This document shows positions 9,024 through 19,189 of a stretch of DNA of 64,000 bases, one piece after another. The notes beneath the pieces are model-generated. The model was not told the origin of the DNA and did no database searches. It saw only the letters and a list, made by a program, of their open reading frames with translations. Positions within the stretch are counted from its first letter, which is position 1, and every line of letters starts with the position of its first letter. Source of the DNA: Hondaea fermentalgiana (lineage: Eukaryota > Sar > Bigyra > Thraustochytrida > Thraustochytriidae); NCBI GenBank assembly GCA_014084085.1, contig NPFB01000012.1, positions 882,600 through 946,599 on the forward strand. Direction: 5' to 3'. Position numbers and translations under genes: made by a program.

Positions 9024-10865
9024 AGTCTTTGGCGGCGCGCGCGTTGGCGATTTGCTCGGCGCGATAACTTTCGAGCTGAGAGTGAAGGAGGGTGGATACA
9101 ATTCTTGCCGTGAACTGCCGCTTGGGACGCTTCTAGGAAGGAAGGACCGATGGTCGATCGATGCCAGAACGGCGAGCATCTGCGAGCGAGCGTGTGCGAG
9201 CGAGGGAAGAAAGGAAGGCAGAGAAGGCGGCTCAAGCCAAGCTGAGGAAGCCGAGCCGAGAAAAACGAGGGCCTCTTCGGCGGCAAATGGTCTGTAAGGG
9301 TACTGTACGGAAAGTAGAAGTAGCATGCAGAGAGAGAATTCAAGTTGCTGACTGTAACTCAGGTCCTTTGCAGAAAGGCTGTTCTGATTGCGATGTTGCT
9401 TTTGTTAATAACTGGCGATGGTGCTTTTCATGTCATAGTCACCACTATGTCTGCCTGAGCAAGCAGGTAAGCGGCCGCAGTTCACAGGTCCAGAATGCGA
9501 GAGATTTAGTTTTCCTGGTATATATTTTACAAGGGGTCAATGTCACACATCGTAACTCTTGAGCTGGCTGCGGTAAAGAGATCTGATTGGGTAATCTATT
9601 TTGAGAGGCTGAACAAAAGCTACCAGCTCCCTCGCCGCCGCCTCAAAGAATAAGAGATGTACGTGAGATAGCAAAGACGTATGATCACCGCCATCTCCCT
9701 CTCTCTCTCCCTCTCTTTCGCAAACTCGCAGCAAGAGACGCGACATTTTTGATTCAATTCATTCGCTTTCTTTTCGATGACTTACTTTTTCACGCCTCGT
9801 ACGCGACCGCAAACAGGACTTTTGCATCTGTTGTGTTTTTCTTCATGACATTGTGCTCAAGGCACAGGTAGGTCTTTTGTATACAAGGTGTAATTGAAAA
9901 GCCACGTCGTCTTCGAAGTTGCACGAATTTACTCGAGTTTTGTCGAATCCTCTTTACCAAAATGAACTCTTCGGAGACAACCATGAGCACCAGACTCGAA
10001 ATAGATTATTATTGAAATTAAAAACACGATTGCAGTTTGTGCTCGGTGTTTGTGATTTTGTTTCGCGCAAACAATTACTTTGCTGCCTCAGACAGTCTTG
10101 GAGAGCTGCCCGTCGTTGAAGCTTGTCGAGACCTCGAGTATGGCTTGTGCAACGGTCACCAATTGGGCAGTTGCTCGTTTCAACTTGTGACCGACCACGA
10201 CGCAGCCTCTACAGCTTCTGACTGTATTGACACTTTTTGGTGTCAAGATGAGGTCAAGCGTTTGTGCCAGCGTGAGCAAGCTGACATAATCCCCTTGTTA
10301 GAAGCTGAGGCTGCTGACAAAGCCAAGGCGAGCTACCCGCTTTACGCTCTCAAGCAGGCCCTGATCCAAACCGAGCTATAGCCTTACGGTCATGTGACTT
10401 GCCATTGCGTTTCCCCACGAATTCTGCTCTTGTGGGAGGATGCGGGGGCTACCCAGCAAAGAGTCCGTTTGTGAGGCCAGGGGGTCGAGGATTCAGTACC
10501 ATCACATAAGCATATAAAATTCTCTTGGTCTGGTTTTTTCTCTTCACATTACAAGATCCAGATTTATAAAAAATCGCATTCTGCCCCCAATGTCCTGTTG
10601 TGCTTGTTTTCCCACTTTTTATACTCCACCTGGCCGAAGCCGCCAGCTGCGAGCCGTACGTTGGCTCACCTCGGCAACGGAGCAGGCAGACCGCGGCGTC
10701 AACGCAGCGGACTCCTTGGGGCGCTCCCATTGATACTGCAGGCGCGCGCGTGTGCTCCGAGTGTGCGTGATCATTCCGGCAAATAATAATTATGGAAAAG
10801 CCTCAGCCATCTCATTACTACCTACAACAATAGACACAAAGTGAGGTCCTAGACCGCCTTACCAG
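9024..10865. other. Long intergenic region, mostly without recognisable genes
   Basis: It begins with the GCAT 5' leader and promoter (9024-9330). The rest is AT-richer than the flanks, with CT-repeat (about 9690-9720) and short frames only. The one frame worth noting (10037-10381) is listed separately. No tRNA or known ncRNA was recognised. Confidence 0.5.
10037..10381 (+). CDS. Possible small gene or 3' exon, unknown
   Basis: A 114-residue frame whose C-terminal two thirds look protein-like (CQDEVKRLCQREQADIIPLL, then a Lys/Ala-rich end). The first part (MCSVFVILFRANNYF) is doubtful: AG dinucleotides preceded by pyrimidines at about 10035 and 10091 could be splice acceptors, making this the last exon of a gene whose 5' exons I could not place. 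No family recognised. It may also be chance. Confidence 0.2.
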   Translation: MCSVFVILFRANNYFAASDSLGELPVVEACRDLEYGLCNGHQLGSCSFQLVTDHDAASTASDCIDTFWCQDEVKRLCQREQADIIPLLEAEAADKAKASYPLYALKQALIQTEL

Positions 10866-13800
10866 TTAGAGCTCGAAGGTCTGAACAAGGCGCTGCAACT
10901 TGGCGACCTGGCTTGCTACTTGAGCCTTGCGTTTGCGCGCGAGGCGAACGTGCTCGTCGCCCAAGGTCTTGAGACTGGCCACCAGCGAAGCGCCAAGGGC
11001 GGTCGCCGCGGCAGTTGTCGCGTCGGTCTCCGCTGCAGGGGTGCTCTCCTGTGTTCGTAGGGAAGGCGTGGCAGCGCGGCACGCATCGAGGCGAGCACGA
11101 AGGTCGTGCGCAGCGAGCTCGCGCTCGCGCAGACAGGCCTCGAGCTCGACAGCCTTGGCCACGAGACAAGTGCGAAGCTTGTCCAGCTTGCTTGCATCGA
11201 CACGGAGTTTTTGTAAGGCCCCTCGCTGCTTCGAGGCGCGGCGTCGCGAAGCCTTGACCGCTGTGCGCTGCGCGATGCGCATCCGTTCACGCTCAAAACG
11301 GTGCTGAGCGCGCTGGAGATCCGCGCGTGCTTGCTCCGCGGCATCAGACAATGAGGTCCGCGCGAGCTCCAAGAGGTCACATGCGGTCGGATCCAGCTTT
11401 TGCAATGCAGCTCGAGCTTCTTCTCTTTGCGAGGCATCCTGCTCGCAAACTTGTTGCATCTTTTTGGACGTGTTCATTAACGTGTTCACTGGCGTGGCAT
11501 TAGCGGGAGGATCGTCTTCGCCTTCTTGGTCTTCCTGGCAGACCTGAATGCCGGTTCTGTGTGCTGTTGATGACGAAGGTGCAGACAAAGAGGACGATGG
11601 ATGAGGGGGGACAGGAGGAGCAACTGAATGTTTTGCGTTTGCCATTGCTTGTGCAATCTGCGTCGACATCTCTTTGGCAAGAGCATTTTTGAGGGACTCC
11701 TGCTGCTCGAGCGCCTGCTCCGACTGTGTCTTACTCGCCTTGACTGCAGCAGCAAGCTCTTGGAGTCGCGAGTCATTCGACTTGAACTGCTCCTGGCATT
11801 TGTTCATGAAGGCCTCCTGCGTTTTGAGGTGCTCTTTGAGCAGACTCATGACCTTGGTCGAGGCACCTGCACTTTCATGTACTTGTAATGCTCCCCTCTG
11901 CGCTAGCGTTTTGGTTGCGGGCGTCTGTGCTGGCTCACAGCTGTGCTGCTTTTCAGGCTGGTCAGCGCCCTTGAGTGGAGTCGTTTGCAATGTCGAAGGC
12001 GTGACCTCTGATGTCTTTGTGCTCGCTGATCGTGCTTGAACTGAGGTGCTCTCGCGTTGCGGGATGCTCGCTGACGTCGAATGCTTTGAGCCGACTTCAC
12101 GTTGTGCAATATTCGCCGGCCGTGCTTGAAGTGTGCTGGACTTTCGATGTGACGAACTTGCGGATCGCGGCTGCATCGGTGCGGTCTCGCGTTGCGAATC
12201 GCTCTTGGTTGTCGCGGGTGACGACTTTGCGTTGGTCTCGCGATGTGGCGTACAGGCTGGTGTTGGCGCCGGCAGCTTGACTTCCATGTCCTGGCTGGCT
12301 TCTGCGTCGCCAGATTGAACACAAACTTGCTCGCAACCATCTTCCTGGAGGAGCGCGCGGACAAGGTCGTCTTTTTGCCAGCGACGCTTCTTGCCCGAAC
12401 GATGCCACATGGTCGAGTTGTTGCGGTCAAAGAAGCGGGCATGCACACTCGGCGCGTGAGTGAGTGCGAACTTTTCGAGATTCGCCAATGTCTTTCGCAT
12501 AAGCGACGCTTTCGTGAGGAGCTGCGATGGTGAAGAGTGACGGCTTACTACGCTTTGGAGGTCGCACGTCGGGGTAGTCGGCCTTGCAATGCTTTGCGTG
12601 CTCATTTTCTCTTCTGTCTCCATTTGCTGCGCCAAGTCCACAACTTCGTTGGCAACACTTTTTACATTTCTGTCGCTTTCACCCACACTCGAATTTTCAT
12701 CTTCGCTCGACTGCACAATATGTTCAGTACATGAAGCAAGGGTGGGCGTTTTCTTGCCTTTTGACTTTGGCGACCCCAACTTGGACTTTGGCGATACTAG
12801 CATCGCCGGGGCTGCATTCTTCGACTTGCTTTGGGCGTTGTGACGCTTCTGATAGGATTCAGAAGCGCGCGCAGGGTCAATCTCGGCCTCCGTGGCAGGC
12901 CTGGTTTCGTTTGGCTCGGCGGCTTTGGCCCTAAGCGAGGCCTGCGCTTTGCTGACTGTTTGTGCTTGTGCTTGAGCAGCAGCAGCAGCAGCAGCAGCGC
13001 TGGCAATAGGAATGGAGCAGACTGAGATTTTCGTCGCGGATCGCACAATGCCAGCGTCCATATCAATGTCATTGGCCTTGAGCTTATGTTGCAGCATGCG
13101 GAAAGCCTGTTCGACGTGGAATGTGGCAGCAAAAACGTGAAGGACAGGGGCCTCAAGGTCTGCAAGGATCGTGTTCAGGCCAACGGGTTTTTCGTCCCAT
13201 GCGTGCAAAGAGCGCGAAAGATTTGCCGCCGATTGCAGCTTGATCTGAAGACGGCTCGTGCCATCGTGCACATGGGGGCTGAAACTCACGCGGCAGACGT
13301 CTGCGTAGAGCACAGTAACGGGTTCGCCAGAGGCATAACCAATCGTTAGACTGGTGGCGTTAATGTACAACGAGAGACGATTGGCGCTTGCGCGCGCGGA
13401 GATAATGTCCAAGTGACGTCGCTCACCCGACTTTCGCGAGTCGCCGACCAGAGCGACGTTTGAACACGGTAAAATTGCCGCTGACTTGACGAAGCGCGCA
13501 TGAAGCGCGCGGAGAGCTGCGTGAAGTCGGGTCATGTACTCGTGCTGGGACCTGGACATGTGCACGCCATTGAGAAGCGCGGGATCAATGCCACGTGAGT
13601 GGAGAAGACGAGGCAGCTCTGTCTGTTCAAAGGCATGATCGAGAGCGCACACGCGGTAGACAAACTCGAGCAGCTGAATTTGTGTCGGTACATCAGCGAC
13701 AACGCGAAGTAGATGCACCATCTTCGAGACGGGTTCCCATCCCGAGACGTCGAAGGGTTTCGCCCGGCTCGGTCCAACATTGGCTCTGAGCTTGTTTGCC

Positions 13801-14243
13801 TGGTTCAAAAGATCATTCATTGGATAGCATGTCGATCGGAGCAGGTCAAGACTGACATAGCTGGCGAGCTGAGACTCGTCGTACAGTTCGCAAACGAGGC
13901 CAACAAAGCAAGCTACGAGGGTGCGAACAAGAGTCTGCTGCTTGCAAATGTCTGATTTCAGAAGACTGGGAGCCGTCTCGAGGACACCAGAGGCGATGGC
14001 ATCCGCGGCATCGAAAAGCTCGCCAAGGTGCGAGCGATTTGTTGCTGATTTTGACTCGATGAGTCTGAGTAGCGCTCCCGGGATGGAGTTCTTGATCATA
14101 AATTTGAGCTTTTGAATGTCGTCGCGCGCCTCGCAAACTGCGGCTAGACCATCTTGCACCTTTGGGTTGACGCGCGTAGCCTTACGGAGTGGCGTGAGGC
14201 GCTCTTTCCATTCCGGAGGCAGCGTGTCAGCAAGCGATGGCAT
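10866..14243 (-). CDS. SYCP2-like meiotic chromosome axis protein
   Basis: 1125 residues, one uninterrupted frame. Residues 1-250 are helical in an ARM/HEAT-like way. Residues ~257-337 carry the arrangement of the SYCP2 second domain (Spt16M-like): ILPCSNVAL, then LSLYINATSLTIGYASG, VTVLYADVCRVSFSP and SRLQIKL, paralleling the SFPC, WIDFN, SISFY, WETV and LLIEL pattern of vertebrate SYCP2. A long Ser/Thr/Gln-rich disordered middle (~400-770) follows, then two coiled coils (~775-870 and ~930-1125). ARM-like plus SLD plus disorder plus C-terminal coiled coil is the SYCP2 architecture, an axial-element scaffold of meiotic chromosomes. Recognition is by motif order only. A CAG-encoded polyalanine lies near residue 420. 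The gene is divergent from the coiled-coil gene at 14743. Confidence 0.5.
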   Translation of the reverse strand: MPSLADTLPPEWKERLTPLRKATRVNPKVQDGLAAVCEARDDIQKLKFMIKNSIPGALLRLIESKSATNRSHLGELFDAADAIASGVLETAPSLLKSDICKQQTLVRTLVACFVGLVCELYDESQLASYVSLDLLRSTCYPMNDLLNQANKLRANVGPSRAKPFDVSGWEPVSKMVHLLRVVADVPTQIQLLEFVYRVCALDHAFEQTELPRLLHSRGIDPALLNGVHMSRSQHEYMTRLHAALRALHARFVKSAAILPCSNVALVGDSRKSGERRHLDIISARASANRLSLYINATSLTIGYASGEPVTVLYADVCRVSFSPHVHDGTSRLQIKLQSAANLSRSLHAWDEKPVGLNTILADLEAPVLHVFAATFHVEQAFRMLQHKLKANDIDMDAGIVRSATKISVCSIPIASAAAAAAAAQAQAQTVSKAQASLRAKAAEPNETRPATEAEIDPARASESYQKRHNAQSKSKNAAPAMLVSPKSKLGSPKSKGKKTPTLASCTEHIVQSSEDENSSVGESDRNVKSVANEVVDLAQQMETEEKMSTQSIARPTTPTCDLQSVVSRHSSPSQLLTKASLMRKTLANLEKFALTHAPSVHARFFDRNNSTMWHRSGKKRRWQKDDLVRALLQEDGCEQVCVQSGDAEASQDMEVKLPAPTPACTPHRETNAKSSPATTKSDSQRETAPMQPRSASSSHRKSSTLQARPANIAQREVGSKHSTSASIPQRESTSVQARSASTKTSEVTPSTLQTTPLKGADQPEKQHSCEPAQTPATKTLAQRGALQVHESAGASTKVMSLLKEHLKTQEAFMNKCQEQFKSNDSRLQELAAAVKASKTQSEQALEQQESLKNALAKEMSTQIAQAMANAKHSVAPPVPPHPSSSLSAPSSSTAHRTGIQVCQEDQEGEDDPPANATPVNTLMNTSKKMQQVCEQDASQREEARAALQKLDPTACDLLELARTSLSDAAEQARADLQRAQHRFERERMRIAQRTAVKASRRRASKQRGALQKLRVDASKLDKLRTCLVAKAVELEACLRERELAAHDLRARLDACRAATPSLRTQESTPAAETDATTAAATALGASLVASLKTLGDEHVRLARKRKAQVASQVAKLQRLVQTFEL

Positions 14244-14742
14244 TGTGCCGTTCCTTTGGCGATGGCGTCAGTCAGCAAGGAGTGTAAAGACTACCGAGCC
14301 AATTGAGCGAATTCGGGATTTGAGAATTTGAGGATTTGAAAATAAATTTGAAAATTTGAAAATCTAGATTTTGAAAACGATCGCACGCTGACTTCCACGT
14401 CAAGAGGCCTCGAGGGCAGAGCAGCATCGCGGGCAGCAGCGTGTATTGCGTTACTTAATTCGGAGGATCGGCGAGAGTGACTTTCTTGATTTCATTGAGA
14501 CCCTCTTGACCCTTGCAACCACCATTTCAGAGAAGGGGAGAAAGAGAGCGCACGCGCGACACCAAGTTCTTTGTGCGAATTTCGATCCAAATCGCCTTTA
14601 CATTTGCCTTTTGACGGCAAGATCTACGCTTTCTTTGGCAGCGAGAGCGAGCCCTCCTTCCCTCACTCCTTCACGCCAGCATTCTCATCGATACGTGGGG
14701 GTTTGCGAAAGAAAAGTTCCTCGTGGCCTGGTCAAACGGACA
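14244..14742. promoter_or_regulatory. Divergent intergenic region, probable shared promoter
   Basis: 499 bp between two divergent starts. A short AT-rich tandem block (14310-14375, repeats of gatttgaa/aaatttga) sits next to the SYCP2-like gene. The frame of the plus-strand gene is open through much of this interval, but the product is not protein-like before the ATG at 14743. Confidence 0.4.
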
Positions 14743-15471
14743 ATGCCCTCTCGCAAGCGAAAGGGAAGCAGCAGCGCAGGTCGAGCCAAAGCGCTGAGGG
14801 TTCTTTCTTGGCCAGATCGGCGATCATCATTGTCTCGCGACCAAGATGAACTGTCAGGCGAGGAGAGCGAGGTGCAAGCGACGAGAGCAACCAAGAGCAC
14901 TAGCAACACCAGGAGCAACAACGACAAGATCATCAACGACGACAACAAACTTGATGCCGAGGAGGACGATGATGACGACGCAGAGAGCGGTTCCGAAATG
15001 GAGGACCTCATGAACCAATTCTTGCAGGAGAAGAAGCGAAAGCAGACGACCCGAGCCAAGGCACAAATCCGTGCCTCGAAAACAACCGTGCAGCGCCGTG
15101 CTGCCGCCGCGCAGACAAAATTGCGTGACTTTGAGGAAAAGCATGGAAAAGATGACGAATCGTCCACTCGTGCACAAAGCAGTGGTAAGAACCCAGAACC
15201 CGACGACGCTGACCTTGACGAAGTTGAGGCGGCCCTCCTCAAGGTTCAAGGCCTTGACAAGCGCGTGCAGGCGATCACTGACAGCATGAATGCCTTGATG
15301 AAGGAATCTCGCCAAACGCAGGCTCGTGTCAATGCGATTGTGCCGAGCTGCGACCAAGAAAATGGTCGTGATGACGACGACGACGAGGACAACGAAGTGC
15401 AAACAGCAGAAGTACTTCAGTTGGCTTTGCGTGCCTTTGGTCCGACTTCTGCATTCGTTCTCACTCAATAA
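14743..15471 (+). CDS. Small acidic/coiled-coil protein, candidate SYCP3-like partner
   Basis: 242 residues from the ATG at 14743 (MPSRKRKGSSS). A basic, probably nuclear-localising N-terminus is followed by a Ser/Asn and Asp/Glu-rich disordered part, then helix from SEMEDLMNQFLQEKKRKQ to KLRDFEEKH, then a second helix (LLKVQGLDKRVQAITDSMNA), another acidic run and a hydrophobic tail. Basic head, acidic linker and a coiled coil starting with an E-x-x-L-x-x-F-like turn followed by Lys/Arg repeats is reminiscent of SYCP3/Cor1 proteins, which bind SYCP2. The idea comes mainly from its head-to-head position beside the SYCP2-like gene. As sequence evidence alone it is a generic coiled-coil protein. 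Confidence 0.55.
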   Translation: MPSRKRKGSSSAGRAKALRVLSWPDRRSSLSRDQDELSGEESEVQATRATKSTSNTRSNNDKIINDDNKLDAEEDDDDDAESGSEMEDLMNQFLQEKKRKQTTRAKAQIRASKTTVQRRAAAAQTKLRDFEEKHGKDDESSTRAQSSGKNPEPDDADLDEVEAALLKVQGLDKRVQAITDSMNALMKESRQTQARVNAIVPSCDQENGRDDDDDEDNEVQTAEVLQLALRAFGPTSAFVLTQ

Positions 15472-15836
15472 TGAATCGCGCGTAAGCCCCAAATTTGTGT
15501 TGACGAGACCACCTTGTTCTCCTCTAAAAAAAATTGAAGAGAAGGAAGAAGAAGACACTTTCGGTCGATGGCAGAAAACATTATCGCCTTGGTCTGCTCG
15601 ATCGTTATTTCACGAGCAACATTGTCCAATTCGCTTGATTTGCCGACACGAAGCAGAGAAGACGAGAGGCTCGTTTTTGTCCAGCAAACTTTGAAGGATC
15701 TCGTTCTGTTCGCTTGCATCGTGATGTCTTAAAGACTTAGTTATTCGGCCGCGGCGTCCCACTGCATGTCCGCTTCTTTTCTTTTCTTGAATTGTGGAAA
15801 AGAAAAAAGAAAAGAAAAAGAAGAGGGAGAAGAAGC
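15472..15836. other. Convergent 3' intergenic region
   Basis: 365 bp between converging genes; A/G-rich runs near 15526-15550 and 15785-15830. Probably the two 3' UTRs; nothing else seen. Confidence 0.5.
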
Positions 15837-17009
15837 CTATGCGATGTTCAGATGATGATGGGTTTGTTGGACAGAAGGAAGCCTTTGGATAACCTGATGG
15901 AGCGTGGGACGTTGCGAAGGCGTTGGTGTAAGCATCCAGCGCATGAGCTCGAGTACGGCAGGCGAGCGCGAGTGAGTTGGTGGAAGTGGGATACTGCCAA
16001 TGACGGAGAGATAGGTGCATTCTCTGGGCACTGCTTTGGCAGGTCCTGTACTCTGTTGACCCTGCTGGTCAGGGCGCGCAAAGGGCCCAGGATTGGCATT
16101 TGTGGCGTTTTGGTTGTGAAGAAACTTGCACTCAAAGGGGGAGAAGCCTTGACCAAAGAGCATGGCAAAAAGGAGACAACCAAGACTCCAGACGTCTGTG
16201 CGCTCGTCGACAATGCAAGTCGGATCGTCAGTAGGCTCCCAGAGCTCGGGAGCTCGGTATGCCATGGAGCAGTAGCGCGACGCATGGTCCTGAAGAGCGA
16301 GACGAGCCTGACGCGAGGAGGTATCGACGTTTGCCTCGGCTGCGCTGCCAAAGTCCATGAGGACAGGCGTACCATCCTTGGCAATGAGGACATTGTGCGG
16401 CTTGATGTCCCGGTGCGCAAGAGCAGGCTGCTGGTTGTGAAAGGCGGCGAGACCGTTGCAAATTTGCGAGAGGTTGGCAAGAGCATCAATTTCGGACATT
16501 TGGCGTCCAGACTGCGCGAGGACGAGAAGATGGTCGACGAGGCTTCCTCGTTCAAAGATGGGGAAGACGAGGAGGGCCTGACGACGGCCTCTGCGCAGAG
16601 AAGTGATTTCGCGCGCGAGGAGCGCGACGCAGTTTGGGTTGTCGTTGCCGACGAGCTCGTGCACTCGAATTTCCCACTGCGCTTGGCGCACTTGTTCGTC
16701 GCTTTGCAGAATGATGCGTTTAACCGCGAGCAAGTCGTTACCGTGCGGGTTGCGAACGGCGAGAACCTGGCTGAAGCCGCCGTCAGCGATGGGTCTGACG
16801 ACCTTGTATCTTTCACCGCGCACGGTGATGCGCTCCGCGCCCAGGCCGCAGAGGAGGCCTCGGAAGAGCTCCCGCATCAGGTTCCAGGTCCACGCGAGCC
16901 ACAGAACTGCCAGCGTCCACGCCCGGTGCGCTTCTTGCATCTCTCCCGTTCGAGCTTTCTCGCTCTTGCTGTTTTCTCTTCTCCCTTGACTGACAACTTG
17001 GAATTCCAT
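15837..17009 (-). CDS. STK16/NAK-family serine/threonine protein kinase
   Basis: 390 residues; the kinase domain runs from ~65 to the end. Gly-rich loop IADGGFSQVLAV (~74-85), VAIK lysine K97 (LLAVKRI), catalytic HRDIKPHNVLI (199-209), metal-binding DFG 219-221, YRAPEL (251-256) and DERTDVWSLGCLLFAMLFG (268-286), closely matching STK16/MPSK1, including the long activation segment SRQARLALQDHASRYCSMAY. STK16 is a constitutively active, membrane-associated kinase at the Golgi/secretory pathway. Here the Gly2 myristoylation site is absent at the first Met; instead residues 29-55 are hydrophobic (WTLAVLWLAWTWNLM), suggesting a signal-anchor. A downstream Met at residue 24 is an alternative start. 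Confidence 0.85.
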   Translation of the reverse strand: MEFQVVSQGRRENSKSEKARTGEMQEAHRAWTLAVLWLAWTWNLMRELFRGLLCGLGAERITVRGERYKVVRPIADGGFSQVLAVRNPHGNDLLAVKRIILQSDEQVRQAQWEIRVHELVGNDNPNCVALLAREITSLRRGRRQALLVFPIFERGSLVDHLLVLAQSGRQMSEIDALANLSQICNGLAAFHNQQPALAHRDIKPHNVLIAKDGTPVLMDFGSAAEANVDTSSRQARLALQDHASRYCSMAYRAPELWEPTDDPTCIVDERTDVWSLGCLLFAMLFGQGFSPFECKFLHNQNATNANPGPFARPDQQGQQSTGPAKAVPRECTYLSVIGSIPLPPTHSRSPAVLELMRWMLTPTPSQRPTLHQVIQRLPSVQQTHHHLNIA

Positions 17010-18241
17010 TTTTCTCTAAAGAGGCCTATTCCAGATATTCCCGTTGGGTCGGTTCGGCTGGAATCCGTTCACGTGGCCGCCGCGAGCAAGAGCGACAGTG
17101 CGACTTGCCTCGAGGCCGAGCGCGCAATCATGAAAAGCAAGTATAGGCTATCTTCTTCCTTCCGAGTCCTGTCCGGCCCGCTGCCGCTGCCGCTGGCACC
17201 GCTGCGCCTAGCGAGCCAGGCCGCAGCCGGTCTCTGCACGGATGACAGTGAGGCTGGCGCCAACATCGACCACGACCATCAGCAACAGCAAGCAACAGCC
17301 GCAGCTGCTGCTGCTTTGTCCGCCTCGCGTGAGTCAGGCAAGCAACACAATAGCAACAAGGCCACAAGCCTCAAAAAAAAAAAAACGGAGCCTCGCTGTT
17401 GGCTGCGTCTGCTGGCTGATGTCATCGCTCTACGTCATCATCGTCGCCTCGTTTTGGTTCCAGAACTAACCACCAAGCTGCTGTTGACAGAAAAGAGATT
17501 GCTCGCGGCGACAGCAGAGCAGCAGCGATCTCTCTGCGAGACGACGATCTCGAAGCGGGCGCTCCGCCGCTGCCTCTGGCATGCATGCATGTATGCAGAG
17601 AGGCAGGCAGGCAGGCATGCCAGGCCCGGCGCCTCGGCTTCTCGAGCGAGCGGCGCGAGGCCCTGGCCTCCCCGACTCCCGGGCTGTGAAGCTCGAGAGG
17701 CGTTGCACGAGCCCTCCCATACTGTTCTGGGTCGCCCCACAGGGAGCAAGCCGTGGGCGGTGAAATGGCTTTCAGGGGGGCACGCTGCGGCTCTGCGCGC
17801 CGGTAAGCGCGGGACGCCGCTGCTTGGGCGCGGGGGGGACCGGCCGGCGTGCGGCGTAAGACTCCCTGAGCGCCCCCGCCCCCGCCGCCAGCGCTGGCAT
17901 ACCTCCCGCGGGGGGCGTAAAGGGATGCGCAAACAGCGCGAAGGCGGGGCGCGCAAGTGGGGATCGGCGGGGGCGCAAGTGAAACAAAACAAACGAAAGT
18001 GGCGTTCACATGCGACCCCCGGTTCCTCCTCTGCACTCCTCTGGTGGTAATAGTTTTCCTGCCCTCTCTGCTCTGCTCTGCTTTCTCTGCTCTCTGCTCC
18101 GCTTGGCGGCTGGTTCATTGCAAAAGTCGAATTCCGCCGCGCGGGACCCGAGCGAGGCGAACGAACGGCTGGCGCGGCAGAGCCCGCGGCGCGCCGGCGA
18201 GAGGCCGGGCGACGCGCGCGCGGGCGGGCGGGCGGCCGCGA
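17010..18241. other. Divergent intergenic region, GC-rich
   Basis: Between the STK16-like gene (minus) and the gene starting at 18242. Contains a short poly-A run near 17373, GGCA/CAGG repeats at about 17600-17625, atgcatgc palindromes near 17580, and CTCTG-type runs at 18060-18105. Long frames on both strands have only low-complexity Arg/Ala/Pro sequence. No gene supported. Confidence 0.5.
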
Positions 18242-19189
18242 ATGGCGGTGGCGACGGCTGCGCCCCTGGACCTGGACGCGGCAGAAACGGTCGCGGCCTC
18301 GACGAGAACGAAGGAAAAGGCCGCCATGACAGCCTCCACCACGACCCAGCGCGTTCTCGCGGCGACACCTCGACAGCGACAGCAGCAGCCGCAGCCGCAG
18401 CAGCAGCAGCAGCAGGCGAGACGCAGGCGCGATCCGCAGCGGAGGAGGCAGCGGAGACGCGGAGCGGACACCGAGCGCATGCGCAAGGTGCAGTCTCTCA
18501 TGCTCATGCTCCCGGCGCCGCAGAAAGTGCACCACCAGGCAAAGGTAGTGGCGGTCGCGGCCGCAGGAACGCCAAAGGGCGTCAAGAAGTCCGCGAGCGA
18601 CTGGGACTTTTACACGGCGCTCGAAGAGTTCCAAGACGACCTCGGGCTCGCCGCGGCCGGCGCGGTGGACGAAGACGAGGACGGAAACCCCCTCTGCACG
18701 GCCGTCAGCTGGGCCAGTACGGCGACTTCCGTCACAGCAATGTCCTGCACGGCTGACGTGATGACCACTACGTCAGCATCGACCTCGGTGGACACGCCGA
18801 TTGCCGAGGAGTCCGAGGACGACGAGAGCCCTTCGAACGCGCGCTCTTGCGCCTCGTCTTCGACGGCGTCGTCTTCATCGTCGACCTGTGGTCCGCGCTC
18901 CGCGTCTTCGTCGCTGTCATTAGTCTCAGACGGAGAAATCAGCCCGGTCGGACCGGGTGTCAAGTCGCAGGGATCCGACCCATGGTGGGTGCGACCGTCG
19001 CTCTCGACGGTGAGCATTGTCATGGGCGGCTTGGCCGCTCTGCTCGTTCCGGGGCGTCGCGTTGAATGCGGCCTCGTCTTTGCCGCGGCTGGCGCCGTCG
19101 GTCATCAGCTGCTTTGTAAAAATAGGTTGCAGCTGGACGACGACGCGGCCAGCTATGTTATTGGGGACAACGAGGAGGCCCTCGTTTAG
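18242..19189 (+). CDS. Hypothetical protein with C-terminal hydrophobic hairpin
   Basis: 315 residues from the ATG at 18242 (MAVATAAPLD). The frame is open upstream, but that part is GC-driven low complexity. Poly-Gln and Arg-rich tract (~45-80), then a segment SASDWDFYTALEEFQDDLGL that looks like a short folded motif, then a long Ser/Thr/Asp/Glu-rich disordered part, and at the C-terminus two hydrophobic stretches (STVSIVMGGLAALLV and CGLVFAAAGAVGHQLL) that could form a membrane hairpin or tail anchor. No family recognised. Confidence 0.5.
   Translation: MAVATAAPLDLDAAETVAASTRTKEKAAMTASTTTQRVLAATPRQRQQQPQPQQQQQQARRRRDPQRRRQRRRGADTERMRKVQSLMLMLPAPQKVHHQAKVVAVAAAGTPKGVKKSASDWDFYTALEEFQDDLGLAAAGAVDEDEDGNPLCTAVSWASTATSVTAMSCTADVMTTTSASTSVDTPIAEESEDDESPSNARSCASSSTASSSSSTCGPRSASSSLSLVSDGEISPVGPGVKSQGSDPWWVRPSLSTVSIVMGGLAALLVPGRRVECGLVFAAAGAVGHQLLCKNRLQLDDDAASYVIGDNEEALV

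Noticed and set aside
17438..18634. 398-residue minus-strand frame
   Set aside because: Arg/Pro-rich low complexity spanning the promoter and antisense of the 18242 gene; no protein features.
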